7,486 nucleotides of DNA from a bacterium (GTDB lineage Bacteria; Babelota; Babeliae; Babelales; RVW-14). Below are positions 1-6,441 of this stretch, piece after piece; the first letter of the stretch is position 1, and the number at the start of each line of letters is the position of its first letter. The position numbers and the translations under genes were made by a program. The stretch covers positions 1 to 7,486 of the forward strand of contig JAHFBR010000032.1 in NCBI GenBank assembly GCA_023249955.1, in the 5' to 3' direction. The notes under the pieces were generated by a model. It searched no databases, was not told the DNA's origin, and was given only the letters and a program-made list of their open reading frames with translations.

Positions 1-1232
1 CGTTTCTTTTTTCTTCAGTTGGATTTTTAATACTGCTGTTTCCCGCTCCGCTCTTTCTTTTGTTCTACTACTATCAAACTTTAAAAATTGCCTGGTGGAG
101 TGGTGTTATCTGGGGTCTGTCTATTTTTGGTTTTCATTTTCAGTGGCTGTTCAAAGTGATGCTGCGTCACTCAAGCGCATCGTGGTGGGCATGTGGCGCG
201 GTGTACGGCGTAATTGTTTTTTATTTTGCACTGACGGCAGGATGTTGGTTTTGGTTCACTGCGTTTGTGCGCCGCATGCTTGAGCGTGCATGGATGGTGA
301 GCGCGATGGTTGCGTGCAGCACGGTAATGTACTGGTATCTGATTGACCAGTGGGTGTTGTGGCCCTTTGGCCTGGGCCAGAACGGCTACCCGTTTATCAA
401 TCCGTGTATTCCGTTAGCATCATATAAATTTTTTTTGCGGCTTATCGCTTTGCTGAGTGCGTGGAGTGGCGGAGTGGAGTTGGCGTCATTGCCTGATGAT
501 CTTGATATGCAGTACGTTGCACCGGTGGCTAATCGTGTTAAGAATGCTAACGCTGCGTGGCGCAAAAGCCCAGAGGGGATGGGGCAGAAGATTTTTCAGG
601 AGTTAGACCCGTTCGTGGTGAGGAGAGCCGTCAGGCTCGTCTCGAACCATACGAACGAGAATAGTACGCACCTCCTCCTCAGCCCCGAAAGCATGTTTCC
701 ATTCCCCCTCAACCACTACCCAGAAATTGTCAGACTGTGGTCGAACGTCATTCCGGACGAATCACATTTTTTGCTGGGCGGGATTTATGAAAAAGAGGGC
801 AGATCGTATCAATCGGTGTTTTGGTTGCATCGAAGTCTGATAATCAATGTTTATGTCAAAAAGTCCCTCACCCCGTTCGTTGAAAAGATTCCTGAAGGGT
901 GGCGTTGCTTTGCCTCATTGCGCGAGGGCTTTTTAGCCAACACCGTTGAGCTCAGCGATGGGGCAGAAGAGAGCGAAAGCGACTGCTTTGATATCGGTGT
1001 CCAGCTGCGGGTTGTTCCGCGGGTCTGCTTGGAATTTTTCTTTGTTTCCCGGGCCGACTTCGACCGCCACCGGACCCCTGACAAAACCGTCCTGGTGGCC
1101 TTCTTCGCCAATGACAGCTGGTTCTGCCCGTTTTTTAGGAGCATTCTCTACCGGCTTGTCTGCATCAAGCAGGCTGCCATCCAGCTCCCGGTTGTGTATG
1201 TCGGGCATTTTGGCATGGAGATTTTACGGTAG
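1..1232 (+). CDS. lnt: Apolipoprotein N-acyltransferase, 3' part (5' end outside window)
   Basis: Lnt transfers a fatty acid to the N-terminal cysteine of lipoproteins at the outer face of the inner membrane, the last step of lipoprotein maturation. The frame is open to the left edge, so the first in-frame start (TTG at 60) is probably internal. Numbering from it, residues 1-135 are hydrophobic, with several membrane helices. The nitrilase-like domain starts near 185. The catalytic triad is visible: E210 in SPESMFP, K267 in YVKKSLTPFVE (with the second family glutamate, E275), and C323 in PRVCLEF. NDSWF at 351-355 matches the family's ND.WF. These spacings agree with E. coli Lnt. Oddity: the protein stops 67 residues after the cysteine, so the usual C-terminal membrane helix is missing. 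Family assignment is firm; activity of the short form is inferred. Confidence 0.88.
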   Translation, partial: FLFSSVGFLILLFPAPLFLLFYYYQTLKIAWWSGVIWGLSIFGFHFQWLFKVMLRHSSASWWACGAVYGVIVFYFALTAGCWFWFTAFVRRMLERAWMVSAMVACSTVMYWYLIDQWVLWPFGLGQNGYPFINPCIPLASYKFFLRLIALLSAWSGGVELASLPDDLDMQYVAPVANRVKNANAAWRKSPEGMGQKIFQELDPFVVRRAVRLVSNHTNENSTHLLLSPESMFPFPLNHYPEIVRLWSNVIPDESHFLLGGIYEKEGRSYQSVFWLHRSLIINVYVKKSLTPFVEKIPEGWRCFASLREGFLANTVELSDGAEESESDCFDIGVQLRVVPRVCLEFFFVSRADFDRHRTPDKTVLVAFFANDSWFCPFFRSILYRLVCIKQAAIQLPVVYVGHFGMEILR

Positions 1233-1264
1233 CCGAATGACCTGTTTTTTTATTGCGCCAACCC

Positions 1265-1293
1265 CTGTCAATCTTCGATTTTTTGGGTATACT
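1265..1293 (+). promoter_or_regulatory. Predicted sigma-70-type promoter of rplI-dnaB-ruvC
   Basis: The -10 box TATACT lies at 1288-1293 and a -35-like CTGTCA at 1265-1270, with a 17-base spacer. Transcription would start near 1300 and give a leader of about 45 bases. The site lies between the lnt stop and rplI, so the downstream block can be transcribed independently of lnt. The -10 is good and the -35 matches four of six bases. No terminator is visible between lnt and this site, so readthrough is also possible. Confidence 0.5.
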
Positions 1294-1345
1294 AGGGCAA
1301 TGCGTTTTGCATTTCTGGAACAGGCTTTTAACTGAAGGGAATGAC

Positions 1346-1801
1346 ATGCAAGTCTACATGCTTAAAGACGTAGAAAAAATTGGGATGGCCGGGCAGATTC
1401 TGAACGTTTCTGACGGCTATGCAGCCAACTTTTTAATTCCACGAAAACTTGCTATCGAAGTTAATGACAGCAATCGTGAGTTTTACAAACAAAAAAAAGT
1501 TAAAGAGCACGTTGCAACCGAAGTTTTGAACAGCAAAGTAGCAATGCTTGCTGAGCGCATCAAGACCATGCATCTTGCGGTCAAAGAGCGCATTCACGAC
1601 GACGGCAAACTGTACGGCTCTATCGGTGCTGACGAAGTGGTCGAGTTGCTGAAAAAGCACGAAGTTATCATCAACAGAAAACAGGTTGAGTTTGATAAAT
1701 CAATCAAGGCTGTTGGCGAGCACAAGGTGACGATTCGTTTGTCATCCAAGCTGAAACCACAGCTGACGCTGAAAGTCGAAGCACTCAGCAATCACAAGTA
1801 A
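1346..1801 (+). CDS. rplI: 50S ribosomal protein L9
   Basis: L9 is an elongated protein of the large ribosomal subunit that binds 23S rRNA and helps maintain reading frame. The protein is 151 residues, the usual length. The N-terminal domain begins MQVYMLKDVEKIGMAGQ and contains the family signature G-(x)-SDGYAANFLIPRKLA at about 17-36. A charged connecting helix follows, then the C-terminal RNA-binding domain with DGKLYGSIGADE. The frame is open upstream to 1253. The start at 1346 is chosen because the L9 family begins here and GAAGGGA at 1334-1340 is a well-placed ribosome binding site. It is first in a block with dnaB, a common bacterial pairing, although the usual rpsF and rpsR partners are not upstream. 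Confidence 0.97.
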   Translation: MQVYMLKDVEKIGMAGQILNVSDGYAANFLIPRKLAIEVNDSNREFYKQKKVKEHVATEVLNSKVAMLAERIKTMHLAVKERIHDDGKLYGSIGADEVVELLKKHEVIINRKQVEFDKSIKAVGEHKVTIRLSSKLKPQLTLKVEALSNHK

Positions 1802-1827
1802 TCATATAATTATAAAACAGAGACTTC

Positions 1828-3207
1828 ATGGCGGATCAATTTCCGGGAGCGGTGTACCGGCGTAAAGAAACATCATCGCCAGAATCACTCTTGGGTAAAA
1901 GTTTGCCGACAAGCATAGATGCTGAAAAAGCGGTGCTGTCGGCAATTTTACTTGATGATCAAAATTTGACGCTGGTTACCGATGTTTTAAAGCCATCGGA
2001 CTTTTATAACAAGCGCCATCAGATTGTTTATAACGCAATTCTTGAACTTGCGCAGGCCAACAAAAAGGTTGATCTTTTGGTATTGCAAGACATGTTGCAA
2101 AACAAAAAGCAGCTTGATGAGGCTGGTGGCATTGAGTACATCATGGAGCTGCAGGAAGATATTCCCGCCATGGGGCTTTTGGCGCAGCACGCGCGCATTG
2201 TCAAAGATAAGGCGATGTTGCGAGAGCTGATTCATTCAGCGGCCGACATCATCAGTTCGTGCTACGATCAAAATGTTGAAGAGATAGATTCGGTTCTTGA
2301 TGCTGCAGAACAAAAGATTTTTCAGATCTCGCACAAGCTTGCAGCACCAACGTTTGTGCGCATTGATGACCTACTCAAAAAAACATTTCAGCAGCTGGCG
2401 CAGGTCAAATCGTCGCACGAGGGTGTGACCGGTGTGCCGACCGGCTTTACAGAATTTGACCGCATGACTTCGGGCATGCAGCGGGGTGACTTGCTGATTT
2501 TGGCCGCCCGTCCATCGATGGGTAAAACGGCGCTGGCGATGAACATGGCCCTTGCTGCCTGGCACTCCGGTGCGGCGGTGGGTATCTTTTCACTTGAAAT
2601 GTCGGCTGAACAGCTGGTCCTGCGTATGCTTTCAAGCGAGTCACACATTCCACACCAAAAAATTCGCAATGCGTTGGTCAGTCCTGAAGAGTGGATGACC
2701 ATGACCAACACCGCGGCACGTTTGGCGGAAGCAAAGATTTTTATCGATGACTCGCCGGCTATTAACATCATGGAGTTGCGTGCCAAGGCCCGCAAGCTGA
2801 AGGCGCAAGAAAATATATCACTGATCATTGTTGACTACCTGCAGCTGATTCATTCGCACCAGCGGCATGAAAACAGAACGCAGGAAATTTCGTTGATCTC
2901 GCGTGCGCTCAAGGCGTTGGCCAAAGAGCTTGATCTTCCGGTGCTGGCGTTGTCGCAGCTTTCGCGTTCGCTTGAAACACGGATGGATAAACGGCCGATG
3001 CTTTCAGACCTTCGTGAATCGGGAGCTATCGAACAGGATGGCGACGTGATCTTTTTTATCTACCGTGACGTGGTGTATAATCCTGATACCGAACACCCTG
3101 ACTTGGCTGAAATTATTATTGGTAAGCAGCGTAACGGTCCGACCGGTTCGTTTCATGCACGCTTCCAGGGCGATGTGACGCGGTTTGAGGATATTGGCGG
3201 AGGATAA
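1828..3207 (+). CDS. dnaB: Replicative DNA helicase DnaB
   Basis: DnaB is the hexameric helicase that unwinds DNA 5' to 3' on the lagging strand and recruits primase. The 459-residue protein is full length. The N-terminal domain spans about 26-170 (IDAEKAVLSAILLD at 30-43). The linker and RecA-like ATPase core follow. Walker A is RPSMGKT at 228-234. The catalytic glutamate is E257 in FSLEMS. Walker B is LIIVDYLQL at 332-340. Motif H4 is ALSQLSR at 374-380. The basic finger motif is GKQRNGPTG at 432-440. There is no intein. The ribosome binding site is weak (AGAGA at 1819-1823). The gap to rplI is 26 bases and to ruvC 20 bases, so co-transcription is likely. Confidence 0.98.
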   Translation: MADQFPGAVYRRKETSSPESLLGKSLPTSIDAEKAVLSAILLDDQNLTLVTDVLKPSDFYNKRHQIVYNAILELAQANKKVDLLVLQDMLQNKKQLDEAGGIEYIMELQEDIPAMGLLAQHARIVKDKAMLRELIHSAADIISSCYDQNVEEIDSVLDAAEQKIFQISHKLAAPTFVRIDDLLKKTFQQLAQVKSSHEGVTGVPTGFTEFDRMTSGMQRGDLLILAARPSMGKTALAMNMALAAWHSGAAVGIFSLEMSAEQLVLRMLSSESHIPHQKIRNALVSPEEWMTMTNTAARLAEAKIFIDDSPAINIMELRAKARKLKAQENISLIIVDYLQLIHSHQRHENRTQEISLISRALKALAKELDLPVLALSQLSRSLETRMDKRPMLSDLRESGAIEQDGDVIFFIYRDVVYNPDTEHPDLAEIIIGKQRNGPTGSFHARFQGDVTRFEDIGGG

Positions 3208-3227
3208 CGGTAAAAAAGGGGAGAGTC

Positions 3228-3749
3228 ATGGAGATCAAACGGCCGCAAGTAATTTTGGGCGTCGACCCAGGATTTTCAGTCACCGGCTACGCCATCATCT
3301 CAAAAGATACTCAACGTGTGATGGTTCAAGACTGCGGATACCTCAAGATGAGTTCGCAGCACGAACTTTCGCAACGAGTGGGCCAATTCTATCAATTCTT
3401 TCATGAAAAGATTCAAAACTTTCATGTTACGTCAGTTGCGCTTGAAACTTCGTTTTTGGGCAAGAACGCCCAGACATTTTTAAAACTTGGGTTCCTGCGT
3501 GGCATTTTATATCTGCTTGCCGATCAAAATAAATTATCCATTTCAGAATTTGCGCCGCGTGAAGTCAAAATGGCCGTTACCGGTTTTGGCGGCGCCAGCA
3601 AGGAGCAGGTGGCCGGCATGATGATGCGGATGTTTCCTAAGCTTGCCGAATTTGGCAATGTTGAACGCGATGACGTGACCGATGCATTGGCTGTTTGTCT
3701 GTGTGGCCTCTGGGTTCAAAATTCACCGCTGGCAAAACTGATGCGATGA
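3228..3749 (+). CDS. ruvC: Crossover junction endodeoxyribonuclease RuvC
   Basis: RuvC is a dimeric Mg-dependent nuclease that cuts Holliday junctions after RuvAB branch migration, completing recombinational repair. It is 173 residues, normal for the family. All four catalytic acids are visible: D13 in GVDPG, E73 in ALETSFLGKN, and D149 and D152 in RDDVTDALA. The conserved lysines K114 and K125 flank VTGFGGASKEQV. The start is supported by a strong purine-rich site, GGGGAGAG, ending about 4 bases before the ATG. It follows dnaB by 20 bases. RuvA and RuvB are not in the window. Only 4 bases separate its stop from the stop of the convergent gene, and no terminator is visible after it. Confidence 0.96.
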   Translation: MEIKRPQVILGVDPGFSVTGYAIISKDTQRVMVQDCGYLKMSSQHELSQRVGQFYQFFHEKIQNFHVTSVALETSFLGKNAQTFLKLGFLRGILYLLADQNKLSISEFAPREVKMAVTGFGGASKEQVAGMMMRMFPKLAEFGNVERDDVTDALAVCLCGLWVQNSPLAKLMR

Positions 3750-3753
3750 CAAT

Positions 3754-4284
3754 TTATATATCCTTATTGTCTTCGGTGCATGCGATGTCTTCAACGTCTT
3801 CAACAAATTCACAGGACTCATCGTGAAGAGGCATCAAGAGCTCCGTAGCTAGGCATATGGTAAAGCAATCATGTGTTGAGAGTTTTTCACTCAAAAAAGG
3901 TCGCCGCATAATCCACGTGGCGGCAGGTATAGCTTCGCTTTGTATGAGATGAACGATAAGGCGATATATTGTTTTGTTTGTTATGTGTTTGTAAACGATT
4001 TCGTTCTGTATGAGGAGCAATGCAATTTTTTTGTGTTGCTTTTTTAATTTTAGCTCGCCGCTTGATGACAAAGCGCTTGATAAAAGGGTAAGTGCTAATT
4101 CAGGGTTTTCTGCAAAAACGGCCTCGAGATCTTGACTTGCAAGGCATGCCTCCACCGCAGCAACACTTTTCCGAGCGACTGCCATTGAAAGGCGATTTTG
4201 AAGTGGCGGCGCCTGCATACATAAGGCTGCGGTGCTGTGACCCAGCATCAATATCACGCCCAAAAATAATACGATTAAACGCAC
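3754..4284 (-). CDS. Small exported protein of unknown function with acidic tail
   Basis: I do not recognise this gene. The start is a GTG at 4284, placed 4 bases after a perfect AGGAGG at 4294-4289; an ATG at 4335 in the same frame has no such site. From the GTG the product is 176 residues. Residues 1-23 form a signal peptide: one arginine, a hydrophobic core, then GHSTAALC. The C22 context is not a good lipobox, so a soluble exported protein is more likely than a lipoprotein. Residues 30-150 look mostly helical, with leucine and alanine spacing vaguely like worn ankyrin-type helix pairs (RLSMAVARKSVAAVEACL), but no repeat is clear. The last 22 residues hold ten acidic ones. Six cysteines are present. 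An extracytoplasmic location is inferred. Confidence 0.7.
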   Translation of the reverse strand: MRLIVLFLGVILMLGHSTAALCMQAPPLQNRLSMAVARKSVAAVEACLASQDLEAVFAENPELALTLLSSALSSSGELKLKKQHKKIALLLIQNEIVYKHITNKTIYRLIVHLIQSEAIPAATWIMRRPFLSEKLSTHDCFTICLATELLMPLHDESCEFVEDVEDIACTEDNKDI

Positions 4285-4767
4285 ACGACCTCCTCTGGCT
4301 TTGTAAATAAAACAAACGGGCCACCAGTTTACCATACTTTTGCAAGAACCCTCTGAAAAAGTTGCGTGGGCAGCGCAAGAGAAGAGGCATAATCTTCGTG
4401 TCTGATAATGGTGATTATGTTAACATTGACCCCCAGGTTCTGGGCTAAATGAGAAAATAATGAGAAAATTTGGGGAATTGGGAAGGTTTAGGGTTTAAGA
4501 TCTGAGTCCGGGGGGCCCGGACAGGTAAGCAGCTATATGATGGACCCTGAGATTAACGATTCGGCTGCGATGCGGATTCTGGCCTTGAGCAGGGCCTAAA
4601 CATGCATTATAACCCAACGTCATATGCCACTTTTACCCCCGCACGCCAATTTTACTTACCAACATCAAAAACCATAGCACGAAAGAGCTTTTTTCAGATT
4701 CTTCGAAGAAAGTCATCAAATCTTTGCTGCATCATTTTGAATCCCAAAAAGAGAATTTTCCAGCGTG
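4285..4767. other. Gene-poor region with small hairpins
   Basis: No convincing gene lies here. Visible structures are: CATAATC at 4388-4394 pairing with GATTATG at 4413-4419; CCCAG-GTT-CTGGG at 4432-4444; a direct repeat of ATGAGAAAAT at 4449-4458 and 4460-4469; a GC-rich hairpin GTCCGGG-GGG-CCCGGAC at 4506-4522; and a 12-base palindrome TTCTTCGAAGAA at 4699-4710. None of the hairpins is followed by a T tract on either strand, so they are not intrinsic terminators. Base composition around 4500-4600 is richer in G and C than its flanks, which could mark a gene or element remnant or an undescribed RNA. Confidence 0.5.
4492..4599 (+). pseudogene. Possible C-terminal remnant of a protein gene (36-codon open frame)
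   Basis: After a TAG at 4489-4491 the frame stays open to a TAA at 4597-4599. It reads GLRSESGGPGQVSSY and then MMDPEINDSAAMRILALSRA. The composition is protein-like, with D, E, N, S, A, L and R well mixed and few rare residues, unlike the shadow frames around it. Two adjacent ATG codons at 4537 and 4540 give a 20- or 19-residue version, but neither has a good ribosome binding site. I do not recognise the family. It could be the tail of a decayed gene or transposase, or chance. Confidence 0.25.
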
Positions 4768-4814
4768 AAAAACAAAGCCCCGCGTTTTGCCGCATGTGTT
4801 GCAAACGCGGGGCT
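4765..4814 (-). terminator. Rho-independent terminator of the PP2C gene
   Basis: The arms AGCCCCGCGTTT at 4776-4787 and AAACGCGGGGCT at 4803-4814 are perfectly complementary over 12 bp. Two more GC pairs can form inside after a one-base bulge. Read on the minus strand, the stem is followed by TTTGTTTTTC. It lies 38 bases past the stop of the phosphatase gene, which it would end. On the plus strand no T run follows. Confidence 0.9.
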
Positions 4815-4851
4815 CAAGATTTTGAACAAAATTATTGCAGTCCAGAACCGG

Positions 4852-6210
4852 CTATTTTTCAGCCTCTGCCTTCTTTTTTTCAATCAGCTTTTTTAGCCTC
4901 ATTGCGGGCGCCTTTTGCCACATCGCCTTTGCCACCCCCAGAACGGCATCAGCAGCCTCCCCAGCTTGCTCGTATGCTCGTCCTTGCTCAACAAGTAGAC
5001 TGAATAAATGCAAAGCTTCGAGCTTCTTCGTCATAGCTTCGTCTTCTTTTAGTTTCATAGCTTCTTCTAAAACCTTTTCAAAGCCACGCCCCGCCTCAAG
5101 GTGTGCTCTTAAGATTTTTTCCTGCTCTTCCTTCTCGACCGACCCTTCCAAAGTTGTAATCTTTTTAATAGCTTCATCTACTTCTGCTTCTTTCTTTTTC
5201 CAATCAAATGCAATAACAAGTGCAGAAATATTGTCACCGCTTCCTTTTTCATACGCAGCATCAATCAGCGCACGCGCTGCCATTACACAAGCATCATCGC
5301 CGTGCTCTGTTGTTGGTTCAAATAGATTTCTTGCAGATAAAGCTGATTTGCTATCAAAAGCTTGTCGCACAATACCAATCGCTTCTTCATTATCCAGCAC
5401 ATCCCACACACCGTCACAAGCCAAAATGAGAAAATTGTTGCCTGGCTCTAGCTGAATAGACTTAAGACCAGGTTCATGACTCATAAAACGCGCCACATGA
5501 GCGTCCCCTAAGGAACGCGGCATGTTGAGGCTTGGCCGCCCTTGGTTGTCTTCCACGCGCAATGTATGGTGCATCCCATGCTCGTCTGGTCTTTTGCCGT
5601 ATTTGTGAAAATTCTCAAGATGCCTAAAATCATTTCCCACAAAGCTTCTATTCTCACGCAGACGCCCCATATCACCACCAATCATTATGCGCACACGACC
5701 ACCTCTCGCCCAGATTGCCCGTATCTCTGCTTCAGTAAACTCATGATCTTGTGTTGCATCAGCAAGCATACCATTCCTTTCAAGCACTGCCCGCGCATCG
5801 CCAAGCCAGGCAAGCGTTAGGTGACTGCCCTCAATAGCTGCAACAATGGCAGTAGCTCCATCTCTGAAATTCGCAACCACATGCTGATGAAGATCTTCAA
5901 AACTCATTTTCAGCCGAGCCCCGGCATCACCAGAAGCTGCATGATACTTTGTTGCGAGGTTTGCGGCAACATAATCCGCGGTGCTTCTCCCACCATGCCC
6001 GTCAAAAATGCCATAAATCTTAACACCGGCTTCGTCATTAGCATAGTAAGCATCCTCCATCGAAGGTCGATTTCCCTGACGCTCGCTGACACCCCAAGTA
6101 ATTGCTGGAAACGTAGGAGGGGCCACATCCATCGCCCCCACAGATAAATAGTACGCGGCACACACCACAAGTACCGCTCCTAGAGCCAATAATTTCCCTA
6201 TATTTTTCAT
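4852..6210 (-). CDS. Exported eukaryote-type PP2C (PPM) protein phosphatase with helical C-terminal extension
   Basis: PPM-family phosphatases remove phosphate from serine and threonine using two metal ions. From the ATG at 6210 (AGAGGTG site 6 bases upstream) the product is 452 residues. Residues 1-26 look like a signal peptide ending SVGA. The PP2C domain spans about 36-336 with all metal-site residues: R48, E52 and D53 in RPSMEDA, D70 and G71 in FDGHGG, D266 in LACDGVWDVL, and D326 in GSGDN. Other family blocks are GATAIVAAI, LAWLGDARAVL, TQDHEF and PRSLGD. An insert of about 50 residues (172-228) sits in the flap region. Residues 337-452 are charged and helical, coiled-coil-like. The motif set is of the eukaryotic kind, suggesting transfer and possible action on host proteins; this is inference. 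The frame extends upstream to 6300, but without signal-peptide character. Confidence 0.9.
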   Translation of the reverse strand: MKNIGKLLALGAVLVVCAAYYLSVGAMDVAPPTFPAITWGVSERQGNRPSMEDAYYANDEAGVKIYGIFDGHGGRSTADYVAANLATKYHAASGDAGARLKMSFEDLHQHVVANFRDGATAIVAAIEGSHLTLAWLGDARAVLERNGMLADATQDHEFTEAEIRAIWARGGRVRIMIGGDMGRLRENRSFVGNDFRHLENFHKYGKRPDEHGMHHTLRVEDNQGRPSLNMPRSLGDAHVARFMSHEPGLKSIQLEPGNNFLILACDGVWDVLDNEEAIGIVRQAFDSKSALSARNLFEPTTEHGDDACVMAARALIDAAYEKGSGDNISALVIAFDWKKKEAEVDEAIKKITTLEGSVEKEEQEKILRAHLEAGRGFEKVLEEAMKLKEDEAMTKKLEALHLFSLLVEQGRAYEQAGEAADAVLGVAKAMWQKAPAMRLKKLIEKKKAEAEK

Positions 6211-6249
6211 ATCAAACACCTCTTTTAAAAACATCAAAAAATCCCACGA

Positions 6250-6255
6250 CCTCCT
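6250..6255 (-). promoter_or_regulatory. Orphan Shine-Dalgarno site in the PP2C leader
   Basis: AAAAAGGAGG, read on the minus strand from 6259 to 6250, is the strongest ribosome-binding sequence in the leader. It lies about 40 bases before the chosen start. An ATG at 6234 in the same frame as the phosphatase is 15 bases away, too far for normal use. A GTG only 2 bases away opens an 11-codon frame whose TGA ends one base before the phosphatase ATG. It could serve a leader peptide, a ribosome standby site, or pairing with an RNA. Confidence 0.35.
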
Positions 6256-6257
6256 TT

Positions 6258-6285
6258 TTGAGCTAAATCTAACAATAATTATACA
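6258..6285 (+). promoter_or_regulatory. Possible promoter of a plus-strand RNA, divergent from PP2C
   Basis: TTGAGC at 6258-6263 and TATACA at 6280-6285 are 16 bases apart. Both boxes match four of six consensus bases, so the site is weak alone. It is supported by the plus-strand terminator about 110 bases downstream, which otherwise has no transcript to end. Confidence 0.3.
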
Positions 6286-6307
6286 AATAGAAATAGCCAA
6301 CAGACAA
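6278..6307 (-). promoter_or_regulatory. Predicted promoter of the PP2C gene
   Basis: A perfect -10 box TATAAT (6283 to 6278) is preceded by TTGTCT (6307 to 6302) with an 18-base spacer. Transcription would start near 6271, giving a leader of about 60 bases that includes the orphan AGGAGG. The -10 overlaps that of a possible plus-strand promoter, so the two may compete for polymerase. Confidence 0.55.
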
Positions 6308-6402
6308 GTATATGGATAAAAACCTGGTGTTTACAGGCGTAGGCGCCTGGTGGCCCCATCTCGAAAAATCGAAGGGGCTGGGCTGCGGCAGCCCCATTTT
6401 TT
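6292..6402 (+). ncRNA. Candidate plus-strand structured small RNA, three hairpins
   Basis: The segment has three successive hairpins. The first is CAGGCG-TAGG-CGCCTG at 6334-6349. The second pairs GCCCC at 6353-6357 with GGGGC at 6374-6378, with an inner TCGA-AAAA-TCGA. The third, GGGCTG-CGG-CAGCCC at 6380-6394, is followed by ATTTTTTG. There is no open frame of note. The 5' end is a guess from a weak promoter. It belongs to no RNA family I recognise. Alternatively only the terminator is functional. Confidence 0.4.
6374..6402 (+). terminator. Plus-strand intrinsic terminator facing the small RNA A terminator
   Basis: CAGCCCC at 6389-6395 can pair either with GGGGCTG at 6374-6380 (7 bp, 8-base loop) or with the closer GGGCTG at 6380-6385 (6 bp, 3-base loop). 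Six T residues follow at 6397-6402. These T residues form half of the palindrome TTTTTTGTACAAAAAA (6397-6412); its other half is the U tract of the minus-strand terminator. No plus-strand protein gene lies upstream. Confidence 0.6.
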
Positions 6403-6406
6403 GTAC

Positions 6407-6441
6407 AAAAAACAAACCGCCATGCAAGAACTGCATGGCGG
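6407..6441 (-). terminator. Intrinsic terminator of small RNA A
   Basis: CCGCCATGC at 6417-6425 pairs with GCATGGCGG at 6433-6441; an inner A-T pair makes a 10-bp stem with a 5-base loop. On the minus strand TTTGTTTTTT follows. On the plus strand the stem is followed by AAAAAGGAG, so it does not terminate that way. Confidence 0.85.

Noticed and set aside
1805..1810. Perfect TATAAT just before dnaB
   Set aside because: There is no -35 at a workable distance and the leader would be about 11 bases. The gap is simply A/T-rich.
4485..4498. Telomere-like GGTTTAGGGTTTA
   Set aside because: Barely two units, so no evidence beyond chance.
4506..4540. Possible SRP (4.5S) RNA, from CCGGACAGGTAAGCAGC
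   Set aside because: The GGAA-type tetraloop flanked by the paired asymmetric loop cannot be formed.
4606..4611. Minus-strand TATAAT in the gene-poor gap
   Set aside because: No -35 element at 16-18 bases and no gene or terminator-ended unit downstream.
4602..5003. Plus-strand 133-codon open frame
   Set aside because: It runs antisense through the phosphatase terminator and the phosphatase C-terminus. It is rich in C, F and P, typical of a shadow frame.
6334..6395. Resemblance of the plus-strand hairpin segment to the start of 5S rRNA (CCTGGTGGCCCCATC)
   Set aside because: Only a short stretch resembles it; the conserved loops and closing helix of 5S are absent.
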